This document shows positions 26,287-32,879 of a DNA stretch of 32,879 bases, piece after piece. The stretch comes from an uncultured Candidatus Melainabacteria bacterium (lineage in GTDB: Bacteria; Cyanobacteriota; Vampirovibrionia; Gastranaerophilales; Gastranaerophilaceae), in contig CAKVND010000022.1 in assembly GCA_934777245.1 (NCBI GenBank), positions 1 to 32,879 of the forward strand. The letters run 5' to 3'. Position 1 is the first letter of the stretch. Every line of letters begins with the position of its first letter. The notes beneath the pieces are model-generated. The model worked only from the letters and a program-made list of their open reading frames with translations, ran no database searches and was not told where the DNA came from. Made by a program: the position numbers and the translations under genes.

Positions 26287-26756
26287 TGTCTAGAAGATCT
26301 AAACCGGAAAGAAGAATTCCTTCAGCTGACCCTATTTATAACAGCGTAGATGTTTCAAAATTCATCAACAGAGTTATGAGACGTGGTAAAAAATCACTTG
26401 CTGAAAAAATATTCTATTCAACAATTTCAAAGGTTGAAGAAAGAACAAATGAAAAAGGCTTGGAAATTTTCCAAAAAGCACTTACAAATGCTACTCCATT
26501 ATTGGAAGTTAAAGCAAGACGTATCGGTGGTTCTACTTACCAAGTGCCTATCGATGTTAAACCGGACAGAGGTTTCGCTCTAGCTTCTTCATGGATTATT
26601 GCAGCAGCTAAAAACAGAAGCGGTAAATCATTCGTAGAAAAACTTACAAGCGAATTGGTTGATGCATCTAACGGTAACGGTGCAGCTTGCAAAAAACGTG
26701 AAGACACCCACAGAATGGCTGAAGCTAACAAAGCGTTTGCTCACTACAGATATTAA
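26286..26756 (+). CDS. rpsG: 30S ribosomal protein S7
   Basis: A 156-residue S7, the primary 16S rRNA-binding protein of the 30S head, of normal length. Seen: [47 protein letters not shown] and KKREDTHRMAEANKAFAHYRY at the end. AGGAGG lies in the rpsL end, and translation is coupled by the TAATG overlap. A terminator follows immediately; fusA and tuf, usual next in the str operon, are absent. Confidence 0.98.
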   Translation: MSRRSKPERRIPSADPIYNSVDVSKFINRVMRRGKKSLAEKIFYSTISKVEERTNEKGLEIFQKALTNATPLLEVKARRIGGSTYQVPIDVKPDRGFALASSWIIAAAKNRSGKSFVEKLTSELVDASNGNGAACKKREDTHRMAEANKAFAHYRY

Positions 26757-26774
26757 TATAATATTTAATATTCA

Positions 26775-26808
26775 AAAAATGACGTCTTGTAATCAAGGCG
26801 TCATTTTT
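26775..26808 (+). terminator. rho-independent terminator after rpsG
   Basis: AAAAATGACG (26775-26784) pairs with CGTCATTTTT (26799-26808); inner CTTG/CAAG pairs extend the stem to a TAAT loop. Confidence 0.9.
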
Positions 26809-26877
26809 GTTAAAATTTGTGTTAGAATAAATACGCATATTAATATGGTAATCCATAATAGAGAAGTTGGAGGAAAT

Positions 26878-27387
26878 ATGATTAACGAAAAATTACAAGA
26901 AGCTTTTAACGAGCAAATTAATAAAGAATTTTATTCTGAATATCTTTATCTAGCGATGAAAGTTTATTTTCAAGAATTAAATTTGCAAGGTTTTGTGAAT
27001 TGGTTTGATGTTCAAGTTCAAGAAGAACACGCACATGCAATGGGTATGTTAAATTACTTGAACGAAAGAGGCGGAAAAATTGAACTTAGAGCTATTGAAA
27101 AGCCTGAACTAGAAGGTACTTGCCCGCTTACAATGTTTGAACAAGTTTTAAGACACGAAGAATATGTAACTTCAAGAATTAATTACGTTATGGATGTTGC
27201 AGAAGAAGTTAAAGATAGGGCAGCAATGCACCTTCTTGACTGGTACATAAAAGAACAAGTTGAAGAAGAAGCTAACGTTGGTGGAGTTCTTTCAACTTTG
27301 AAACTTATTGGTGATGATAAAAAAGCATTATTAATTTTAGATAAAGACTTGGCGGCTAGAACTTTTGTAGCGCCGGTTATCGGATAG
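26878..27387 (+). CDS. ftnA: ferritin, non-haem (FtnA type)
   Basis: A 169-residue iron-storage ferritin that oxidises Fe(II) and stores it in a 24-mer cage. The open frame runs further upstream, but AGTTGGAGG stands before ATG 26878, giving MINEKLQEAFNEQINKEFYS. Ferroxidase residues Glu17, Glu50, His53, Glu94 and the Glu126/Glu129/Glu130 group stand at the same numbers as in E. coli FtnA. There is no haem-binding methionine pattern of a bacterioferritin. rnhB begins 3 nt after the stop, so the two are co-transcribed. In an anaerobe it likely guards against iron and oxygen stress. Confidence 0.95.
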   Translation: MINEKLQEAFNEQINKEFYSEYLYLAMKVYFQELNLQGFVNWFDVQVQEEHAHAMGMLNYLNERGGKIELRAIEKPELEGTCPLTMFEQVLRHEEYVTSRINYVMDVAEEVKDRAAMHLLDWYIKEQVEEEANVGGVLSTLKLIGDDKKALLILDKDLAARTFVAPVIG

Positions 27388-27390
27388 AAT

Positions 27391-28023
27391 ATGACATCAG
27401 AACTTTTATTTCAGTTTGATAAAAGCTTTAATAAAACAATTGTCGGTACTGATGAAGCCGGACGCGGGCCTGCTGCCGGCGGAGTCTTTGCCGCTGCTGT
27501 TTGTTTCGAAAAAGTTACGGAAGGTTTGATTAAGGACTTAGCTATTCTTAATGATTCCAAAAAACTTACGGCTAAAAAACGTGAGTCGATTTATGATGCG
27601 ATTTTACATAATACTTTAAATAAAATTATTTGTGTTGAAGTTGAAGAAATTGAAAAAATTAACATACTTAATGCATCCTTGAAGGCTATGAATCAAGCTT
27701 GTTCTGCAATAATAAATTCTGATGATGTTTTAGTTTTGGTTGACGGCAATAAGTTGATAAAGAATTTCAATTATCCACAACAATTTGTGATAAAAGGCGA
27801 CTCGAAATCGGCTTCAATAGCGGCAGCTAGTGTGCTTGCAAAAGTTACACGTGATAGGTATATGGAAAAATTGCATGAGGAATTTCCAATATACAATTGG
27901 GCAAAAAATGCCGGATATCTTACAAAAGAGCATTTGGATGCAATTGATAAATATGGTTTATGCAAGTATCATCGCCCATCATTTTTGAGAAAACATTTTG
28001 AGAAACAGTTGTCATTGTTGTAG
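27391..28023 (+). CDS. rnhB: ribonuclease HII
   Basis: A 210-residue endonuclease that nicks RNA in RNA-DNA hybrids and starts removal of misincorporated ribonucleotides. The catalytic DEAGRGP motif (Asp21, Glu22), LVDGNK (third acidic residue) and SVLAKVTRDRYM (fourth Asp) are all present. Length is typical. It lies 3 nt behind ferritin with only a weak GGATAG upstream, which suggests translational coupling. Confidence 0.95.
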   Translation: MTSELLFQFDKSFNKTIVGTDEAGRGPAAGGVFAAAVCFEKVTEGLIKDLAILNDSKKLTAKKRESIYDAILHNTLNKIICVEVEEIEKINILNASLKAMNQACSAIINSDDVLVLVDGNKLIKNFNYPQQFVIKGDSKSASIAAASVLAKVTRDRYMEKLHEEFPIYNWAKNAGYLTKEHLDAIDKYGLCKYHRPSFLRKHFEKQLSLL

Positions 28024-28059
28024 TTTGTGAAGTGTTAGTTTTTGTGTTTTCAAGAATAT

Positions 28060-28155
28060 AAAACCCTCTCTAGAATTTCTAAATTCGAAGGCAAAAGCCT
28101 TTTCATTAAGAAATTCTTTCTCTCCCGAGGAGAGATGTTGGGGGGGGGGATTTTT
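28060..28155 (+). repeat. palindromic repeat relic with G10 tract
   Basis: AACCCTCTCTAGAATTTC and AATTCGAAGGC-AAAA-GCCTTTTCATT lead to GAAATTC repeats, CTCTCCC-GA-GGAGAG (about 28119-28134) and ten G in a row (28140-28149). Style and words (GAATTTCTAA-TTCG, CCCTCTC) match the elements at 21.3 and 29.7 kb. Confidence 0.5.
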
Positions 28156-28237
28156 GGTTTTATGGATTGTGTGAAAAGTAAAGATTCTCTTGCAATGGCA
28201 GCTTATGTTTTGGATTGTGTAACGAAATGTTAAGAAA

Positions 28238-28269
28238 TTTCTCAAAAAAAAGCAATTTTTTTTGAGAAA
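28238..28269 (+). other. perfect AT hairpin upstream of the 431-aa gene
   Basis: TTTCTCAAAAAAAA (28238-28251) pairs with TTTTTTTTGAGAAA (28256-28269) around GCAA. It lies 50 nt before the next gene; it could be a weak terminator for rnhB or part of the leader. Confidence 0.45.
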
Positions 28270-28319
28270 AATACTTCATGTATATAAGGGAATTAATATA
28301 AGTTAAAAGGTGATTAATT

Positions 28320-29615
28320 ATGACAGATGCAATTCAAGCTATGAATGCTGGAAATGTTGATCCATATCTATTGGCAACATTACAAACTTACAATCCAAAT
28401 TTTAAGGGTTCTCAATATGTAACAGAAGCTGATGCGACCAGAGTTGCGCAAGTTCCGCAATTACCTGCAACAACAGGTTCTAATGTTGCGAGTTTGCCAC
28501 AAGCAGATTATTCAGAAGAGCCGGATTCAAATACAGGTATGGTTGCAGGATTGACTCTTGCTGCAGCAGGTGTTGCCGGAACAATATATGCGTTTAAAAA
28601 GGGAAATGGGGAAGGCTTTATTGCGGGTCTAAAAAATATTTTTGGTAAAAGCAAAGAAGCAGTAACAGAGGCTGCTAAAAGTAATACCAATAAGAAGTTA
28701 GAAAATCTTATTGTTAAATATGGAAAGAAAGGAGAAGTTAAATATTATGTTCCAGGAAAAACTGAAACTATAAATGACGCAAATCGAATAAAACAAATAT
28801 TGGAAAGCGATAAAGAATTTGGAAAATTACGCGGACTTCGTTTTAAAACCGGGGAAACCAGTGTAACAAGTGGTAAATTTGATATTAAAACAGAAGGTCA
28901 TAAATATACAGTGAAATTCAGTCGAAAGACAAATGGTGAATATAAAATTGAATCAATTTTGGATGCTGGAGGAAGAAATTCAGGCAAGCCTACAACAGAA
29001 ATTCTAATAGACAAAGATGGCAAAATTATAACAAGCGGTAATACTACTGCAAATAAACGAGCTACAGAATTGGAGGAAATGGTAACCAAAATATTAAACG
29101 GTGATACAGAAACAATTATGAGTAAAGAAACAAATTTGCGTGATTTTGTTTATAAAACTCGAATCGGAGATAATGTTGCAGAATTTGAACGTAGCGCGAT
29201 TTCAATACCAAAGGGTAAAAAGATAGATGATGTCATTACGGGCTACAGAAGTTTGACAAGATTAAAAGCTTTACAAAAAGGCTCTAAAGAGCTTGAAGCA
29301 TATTTGTATGATGCTAAAAAAGCAGGACGTGATATCAGTGTAATTACAGAAACGAAATTTTTAGATAAAGGTAAGATTCCAGAAGGTTTCAAAATCGGAA
29401 CAATGGAAATTACAAGAGGTAAAGATAAAATTCTTGTAAGAGACAATGAAATTGTAAGTATTAGCATAGGTGGCGGAAAACCAAAATTTGCAAATTCTAC
29501 AGATTATAAAGCATATTTACAAAATCATGAAGAAGAAATTAGAAAAACAATTGAAAAAATTAATCAAGACAAAAAAATTCCAAAAGGTGTTGCATGTGAA
29601 ATTGTACCAGCTTAA
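28320..29615 (+). CDS. membrane-anchored protein of unknown function
   Basis: A 431-residue protein, not recognised. AAAGGTG stands before the ATG. Residues 1-70 are polar and low in charge (YNPNFKGSQYVTEADATRV). Residues about 72-93 (TGMVAGLTLAAAGVAGTIYA) are one membrane helix, followed by FKKGNGEGFIAGLKNIFG. The remainder is lysine-rich with short beta-type repeats such as KFDIKTEGHKYTVKF and EILIDKDGKIITSG, and with a helical C-terminus. There is no signal peptide at the very start. A strong terminator follows, and it is probably transcribed alone. Possibly a lineage-specific surface or envelope protein, but this is only a guess from layout. Confidence 0.7.
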   Translation: MTDAIQAMNAGNVDPYLLATLQTYNPNFKGSQYVTEADATRVAQVPQLPATTGSNVASLPQADYSEEPDSNTGMVAGLTLAAAGVAGTIYAFKKGNGEGFIAGLKNIFGKSKEAVTEAAKSNTNKKLENLIVKYGKKGEVKYYVPGKTETINDANRIKQILESDKEFGKLRGLRFKTGETSVTSGKFDIKTEGHKYTVKFSRKTNGEYKIESILDAGGRNSGKPTTEILIDKDGKIITSGNTTANKRATELEEMVTKILNGDTETIMSKETNLRDFVYKTRIGDNVAEFERSAISIPKGKKIDDVITGYRSLTRLKALQKGSKELEAYLYDAKKAGRDISVITETKFLDKGKIPEGFKIGTMEITRGKDKILVRDNEIVSISIGGGKPKFANSTDYKAYLQNHEEEIRKTIEKINQDKKIPKGVACEIVPA

Positions 29616-29638
29616 AAATTTCCTTTCTCAAATATATG

Positions 29639-29670
29639 CCCCCGAAATTTTCGGGGGTTTTAGTTTTTTT
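29639..29670 (+). terminator. rho-independent terminator after the 431-aa gene
   Basis: CCCCCGAAA (29639-29647) pairs with TTTCGGGGG (29649-29657), then TTTTAGTTTTTTT. Confidence 0.9.
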
Positions 29671-29697
29671 AAGTAATATTTCTATTAACGATTTTTC

Positions 29698-29910
29698 AAA
29701 AGCCCCCACCCGAATTTCTAAGTTTCGCAAGGCTCAACTTGAAATTCTACCCTGTCTTGGATTATTCGGGCGAGCATAACATTCTAATAACAACAAATCC
29801 TACCGGATTTTAATTGTTATTTTCATGTTATTAGCTCTTACGGGTTAGCTCACTCCCGTTCGCGTCACCCTACCGAAAATCCGCTCCCCCTATAAATGGA
29901 GGGGAAAATA
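29698..29910. repeat. second copy of the CCCCCACC palindromic element, truncated
   Basis: Starts AAAGCCCCCACCCGAATTTC, shares CCTGTCTTGGATTATTCGGG (29751-29770) and GGGTTAGCTCACT (29842-29854) with the 21.3-kb copy, and ends near a CCCC-loop-GGGG hairpin (29886-29904) without the GGTGGGGGCTT terminus. Its first 55 bp are closest to the inverted right end of the other copy. The rest of 29911-30126 shows only a GGGC/GCCC hairpin near 30082-30098 and a ribosome-binding site. Confidence 0.7.
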
Positions 29911-30126
29911 ATTTTATGCAATAATGCGAGCAAAATGTCGACGTGAATAGAGGGTTTTGGGTTTAGATGTAAAAAAGTCTTTACAATCCTTATGTCGATT
30001 TTGAAAATAGTGTAGTATATTCTTGTACTTGATTTTGAAACAAAGCTGAAACGCTGCGTAGGACAAATCTTCACAAAAGTACAGGGCAAGTTATGCCCAT
30101 TAATAGTAGAATAGCGGAGGATTATT

Positions 30127-30504
30127 GTGCGACATTGCTGTCAATTTCGTCCTGATGATGTTTATTATCTAAAGGACAATGAGTTATTTACATCAAGAAA
30201 ACTATCAATAGGTTTTTGTCCGATTTGCGGAAAGCCTGTAAGCGAACTTTCTGAATGGCGGTTTGACGGGATTTGTAATATAACAAAATTTGCCGGAATA
30301 AAAGCACAAGATTTAGCAATGAAGCACCGCAACGAAATTGTTTATTCTTTACGTGAATGTAATTATACAAAATTCAAGTCCAAGCCGTTTGGTTGGAAGT
30401 TTGGATTGAATAGAAGTGTTAAATCCGGTAAAAAAGAAGTTATTAAGCAGTATGCTTGCGATTTTTATGGGAATAGGGAGCTGGTTAAAAAAGTCGATAA
30501 GTGA
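30127..30504 (+). CDS. small zinc-ribbon-like protein, probably phage-derived
   Basis: A 125-residue protein starting with GTG; GCGGAGG (30114-30120) is 6 nt upstream. MRHCC at the start and CPICGKPV (about residues 31-38) give four cysteines that could bind zinc. The C-terminal half is basic (KSKPFGWKFGLNRSVKSGKK), compatible with nucleic-acid contact. The final codons and the TGA lie in the left arm of a repeat element, so the element supplies the stop and perhaps the last residues. Position ahead of a portal-like gene suggests a phage module. Not otherwise recognised. Confidence 0.6.
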   Translation: MRHCCQFRPDDVYYLKDNELFTSRKLSIGFCPICGKPVSELSEWRFDGICNITKFAGIKAQDLAMKHRNEIVYSLRECNYTKFKSKPFGWKFGLNRSVKSGKKEVIKQYACDFYGNRELVKKVDK

Positions 30505-30667
30505 ATAGGTGAATAAGTGAATAAGTTCGTTTAATTCGCTTTGCTCATAATTTGAAGAAATTAGGAGTTGATAGTTATTTAAATATATTTAATGTATGAC
30601 AAGTTGCTATAAATAACAATAATTAATATGAACTTATTCACCTATTCACTTATTGACTTATTCACTT
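30491..30667. repeat. GAATAAGT inverted-repeat element, copy 1 (177 bp)
   Basis: Left arm 30491-30528 and right arm 30630-30667 are 38-bp imperfect inverted repeats made of an 8-bp unit (GTGAATAA/GTGAATAG), ending in GAACTT or AAGTTC inward. Next inside is TTCGTTTAATTCGCTTTGCTC. Copies 2 and 3 are very similar. Confidence 0.85.
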
Positions 30668-30772
30668 TAAAAGAAGTTTTATCTTACTGGGGGCTATTGT
30701 TTCACCTTTCTCTCTCGTAACACACTCCTTGTGTACATATACGTTGCCCTTGCCCTCAGTATTTTTTTTAGA

Positions 30773-30934
30773 AAGTGAATAAGTGAATAAGTTCATTTAA
30801 TTCGCTTCGTTCATTGTTTTGAAAAAATATAAGAGTAGAACTTTGTTTTAATATATTCAATGTAAAACGAGTTTTATTATGAATAATAACTAATACGAAC
30901 TTATTTACTCATTCACCTATTCACTTATTCACTT
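30773..30934. repeat. GAATAAGT inverted-repeat element, copy 2 (162 bp)
   Basis: Left arm 30773-30794, right arm 30897-30934, with TTCATTTAATTCGCTTCGTTC inside the left arm. The gap 30505-30987 thus holds two element copies and about 100 bp of unassigned sequence (30668-30772), where no gene is seen. Confidence 0.85.
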
Positions 30935-30987
30935 TTGAAATAAACGTTCCATTTCCAATTTTAAAACTCACAAGAAAAAGGTATATT

Positions 30988-31287
30988 ATGTCAAAAAAGG
31001 TTGAAGATATAAAGCAGAAGGTTAATCAAAAACATATTGAGTTTTATGACAAAACTCTGGGCGTTTTAGAATTCATGCTTCATGAATACGCTAGAGAAAT
31101 TAAATACGCAGAATTTGAATTCATAGACGCACCAAAAAATTCGCTTGTCATGATTGATTTTTTGATATCGGCAATCGGTAAGGTGCAAAAAGGGCAGCGT
31201 TTGGCGTTAGGGTTAGATGATGATGTCGTTGTGAATGAAGAACCGAAGATTAATGTGGTGGAAGGACTGTGTGAGGGGAAGATTTAG
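30988..31287 (+). CDS. small helical protein in the phage module
   Basis: A 99-residue, acidic, mostly helical protein (MSKKVEDIKQKVNQKHIEFY). AAAAGG stands upstream of the ATG. The stretch MIDFLISAIGKVQKGQRLAL followed by GLDDD resembles, loosely, small proteins that accompany terminase genes in phages, but this is not firm. It lies between two copies of the GAATAAGT element. Confidence 0.55.
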   Translation: MSKKVEDIKQKVNQKHIEFYDKTLGVLEFMLHEYAREIKYAEFEFIDAPKNSLVMIDFLISAIGKVQKGQRLALGLDDDVVVNEEPKINVVEGLCEGKI

Positions 31288-31307
31288 GAAATGGAAAATT
31301 GTTTTAA

Positions 31308-31478
31308 AAGTGAATAAGTCAATAAGTGAATAGGTGAATAAGTTCATTTAATTCGCTTCGCTCATAATTTAAGAGAATAGAAACTTATTTTAAATATGTT
31401 CTATGTAAAAAGAGTTTTATGAAAAATAATATCTAAAACGAACTTATTCACTCATTCACCTATTCACTTAATGACCTT
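31308..31478. repeat. GAATAAGT inverted-repeat element, copy 3 (171 bp)
   Basis: Left arm 31308-31345, right arm 31440-31478, with TTCATTTAATTCGCTTCGCTC inside. It starts 20 nt after the preceding stop codon. Confidence 0.85.
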
Positions 31479-31516
31479 TTTAACAAACTATTTTATGGAA
31501 TTATGAGAATTTGACA

Positions 31517-31900
31517 ATGATTAGAGTTTTGATACCGAAAGATGAAGAGTTTTGGGAATATAAAGATGAGTGCAAAAGTTTGTATAAAAAAGTCCAAGGG
31601 TGGATTTGTGACACAAACTCGTTTGATTTTATAGTCAATAATACGTTCTTTTACCTGTTTTTAAACGATGAAAAATTGATTGGGGCGATTTATTATTTTG
31701 TGGATGAAAATAACAAATTATACCTCAATGGTTTTGCGAAACGAAAAATGCACCTTTTGAATATTGAATGTTTGAAAATGTCTTTAAAGTGGTTTAAAGG
31801 TGATATTCATGCAGTTGCACAAAATCGCTTGTCGGAGTTGTGTTTGAGAAGGTGTGGATTTGAGTGGGTTGGCGGGAAAGAGTTTGTGTATAAGGGGTAA
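31517..31900 (+). CDS. GNAT-like acetyltransferase fold protein, probably phage-encoded
   Basis: A 127-residue protein. A TTG two codons upstream is open, but ATG 31517 is the better start; the only ribosome-binding-like bases (GAG) lie 9 nt before it. Pattern and length suggest a GNAT-type fold: LIGAIYYFVDENNKLYLNGF (two strands), a helix CLKMSLKWFKG, then VAQNRLSELCLRRCGFEWVG, where GNAT proteins carry the 'N-x-x-L-x-x-x-G-F' pattern near the end. Such small proteins often occur between packaging and portal genes of phages. Acetyl-CoA use is inferred from fold only. Confidence 0.5.
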   Translation: MIRVLIPKDEEFWEYKDECKSLYKKVQGWICDTNSFDFIVNNTFFYLFLNDEKLIGAIYYFVDENNKLYLNGFAKRKMHLLNIECLKMSLKWFKGDIHAVAQNRLSELCLRRCGFEWVGGKEFVYKG

Positions 31901-31909
31901 AAGTTAAAA

Positions 31910-31994
31910 GTCGTGTTCAATGAAAATAGTTGAACACGACCTACTGTGTTTGACGATATGTAGGTCGTGTTGGACAATTGTCATCCAACACGAC
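31910..31994. promoter_or_regulatory. tandem hairpins with shared GTCGTGTT/AACACGAC arms
   Basis: GTCGTGTTCA (31910-31919) pairs with TGAACACGAC (31931-31940); CTAC/GTAG closes a middle loop; GTCGTGTTGGA (31964-31974) pairs with TCCAACACGAC (31984-31994). Both outer hairpins carry the same 8-bp end. No T-run follows. Located 34 nt before the portal-like gene. Confidence 0.7.
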
Positions 31995-32028
31995 AAATTA
32001 TTAGGAGTATACTCCGGAAAGGAAAAAT

Positions 32029-32879
32029 ATGTCATTTGAATACATCATTAATCAAGATGAAAAAATCAAAAAGCTTAAGCAAGAAGAAAAAGAGCAATTA
32101 GTAAATAAAATTTCTTCTAAATTCGTGACGCTAAACAGCGAACGTTCAGAGAATTTAGAAATGGCGTCAAATCTTGCCAACGAGATTTTCTTCAAAAATG
32201 ATTTTAAATCACTAACCGACAAAAACCAAAAATGGAAAGCAAAAATCAAAATGTGTAAAACGTTCATGTTTTATCAAACCCTAAAAGCTTTTATCTGGAG
32301 AAATACTTATGCAAATGTTAATTCTATGTTCGACGTGTCAGGTGAAAATCACGACTCCAACAACGCGTCAAACAAACAAAAAGCAATGCTTGTGGACATT
32401 CTTGAAAAAATGGGTTACCAAAAGACCTGTGACCAAATCATTGATAACGCTTTACTTTATGGTGAATTGATTTCATTTACAGCGTGGAAAAAAAAGTTTG
32501 AAGAATACCGACGTCCTATTGATTTCTTTAAAAACCTTTTCTCACAAGATTTTACCAAGCTTCCGCAAATATTAGAAGCTATAAAAAATGGCAAAAATTA
32601 TTGGGTAGATTCACGCAAAATTTATGACAATCCGTTCATCTACGCAGTTAATCCAGCCGATTTAGTTTTTGATTCATCACAAAAAGATAATTGGAATTCT
32701 TGTCCAAAAATTTATAGGTCTTATAAAACCGCAAGTGAAATTATTAATAACAAATATTATAATTTTACGGACGAAGAAAAAGCCGAAATTTTAGAGCTTC
32801 CGACAAGCGCAAGTCAAAATCCGAAAATAAAAGATGTTGTAAACGGTTCAACAATAGAAGTTTTAGAGCATTGGGGTGA
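32029..32879 (+). CDS. phage portal-like protein, N-terminal part (runs off the window)
   Basis: An open frame of 283 codons starting at ATG 32029 (GGAAAGGAAAAAT upstream) and still open at the right edge. The opening MSFEYIINQDEKIKKLKQEE is followed by helices. Later come YAVNPADLVFDSS and a closing VLEHWG, the 'P-x-D-hydrophobic-FD' and 'E-h-W' patterns that, from family knowledge, mark portal proteins of tailed phages. A portal forms the DNA-passage ring of the capsid. Small phage-type genes precede it. Terminase genes are not seen, so the module is either unusual in order or incomplete. Confidence 0.6.
   Translation, partial: MSFEYIINQDEKIKKLKQEEKEQLVNKISSKFVTLNSERSENLEMASNLANEIFFKNDFKSLTDKNQKWKAKIKMCKTFMFYQTLKAFIWRNTYANVNSMFDVSGENHDSNNASNKQKAMLVDILEKMGYQKTCDQIIDNALLYGELISFTAWKKKFEEYRRPIDFFKNLFSQDFTKLPQILEAIKNGKNYWVDSRKIYDNPFIYAVNPADLVFDSSQKDNWNSCPKIYRSYKTASEIINNKYYNFTDEEKAEILELPTSASQNPKIKDVVNGSTIEVLEHWG

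Noticed and set aside
28042..28233. 63-aa open frame after rnhB
   Set aside because: It runs through a palindromic repeat and a G10 tract, has no ribosome-binding site and has a composition set by the repeat.
29980..30029. Promoter for the zinc-ribbon-like gene (TTTACA or TTGAAA boxes)
   Set aside because: No -10 box of fair quality stands at normal spacing from either hexamer.
30491..31478. CRISPR array
   Set aside because: The repeats are inverted-repeat elements of about 170 bp separated by genes, not short direct repeats with even spacers; no cas genes are seen.

Overview
The window is AT-rich and gene-dense. It comes from a fermentative, diderm bacterium. The evidence is a two-partner-secretion outer-membrane pore with POTRA domains, a pyruvate formate-lyase activase, an anaerobic ribonucleotide reductase activase, an alpha-glucan phosphorylase homologue and a periplasm-type amidase. 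Gene style, the small unrecognised proteins and a tmRNA tag ending faintly like cyanobacterial tags suggest a non-photosynthetic cyanobacterial relative (Gastranaerophilales/Vampirovibrionia, 'Melainabacteria'). This is an inference from content and was not tested by any search.

Layout. 1-2.05 kb is the distal end of a lipid/polyene operon: a dehydratase tail, a ketoreductase and a ketosynthase that most resemble aryl-polyene (ApeP-ApeQ-ApeR) enzymes. proC follows. 3-10.1 kb holds a small coiled-coil protein, an orphan TpsB pore, pflA, a decayed gene remnant, ahcY with a 54-aa leader gene, an N-acetylmuramoyl-L-alanine amidase and nrdG. 10.2-15.9 kb (minus strand) carries an alpha-glucan phosphorylase homologue in which the cofactor lysine is replaced by serine. 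It also carries a three-gene glycan cluster (GT2, GT8, polysaccharide pyruvyl transferase) whose otherwise unrelated enzymes share one C-terminal domain. 16-16.54 kb is ssrA (tmRNA, minus strand) with a duplicated 5' end and a structured insert between the two copies. 16.6-21.2 kb has pabBC and pabA for p-aminobenzoate, two tiny membrane proteins and mnmG. 21.2-25.9 kb holds a lipoprotein and a glycosidase-like protein in a sea of palindromic repeats. 25.75-28 kb has rpsL-rpsG behind a near-consensus promoter, then ferritin and rnhB. 28.3-29.6 kb is one unrecognised membrane-anchored protein. 30.1-32.9 kb looks like a phage structural module that runs off the end with a portal-like protein, with three copies of a roughly 170-bp inverted-repeat element between its genes.

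Three themes run across genes. First, five genes (amidase, pabBC, the small membrane gene, mnmG, the glycosidase-like gene) have a TATAAT/TAAAAT box ending exactly 6 nt before the ATG and no Shine-Dalgarno, which predicts leaderless mRNAs. Second, several families of palindromic elements fill the intergenic gaps. Related sequence has entered the reading frames of pabBC and pabA without breaking them, and one insert separates tmRNA from its promoter. Third, one GC-rich element family shows compensatory changes in its hairpin stems with a constant GTAA loop, which points to selection on folded RNA or DNA.
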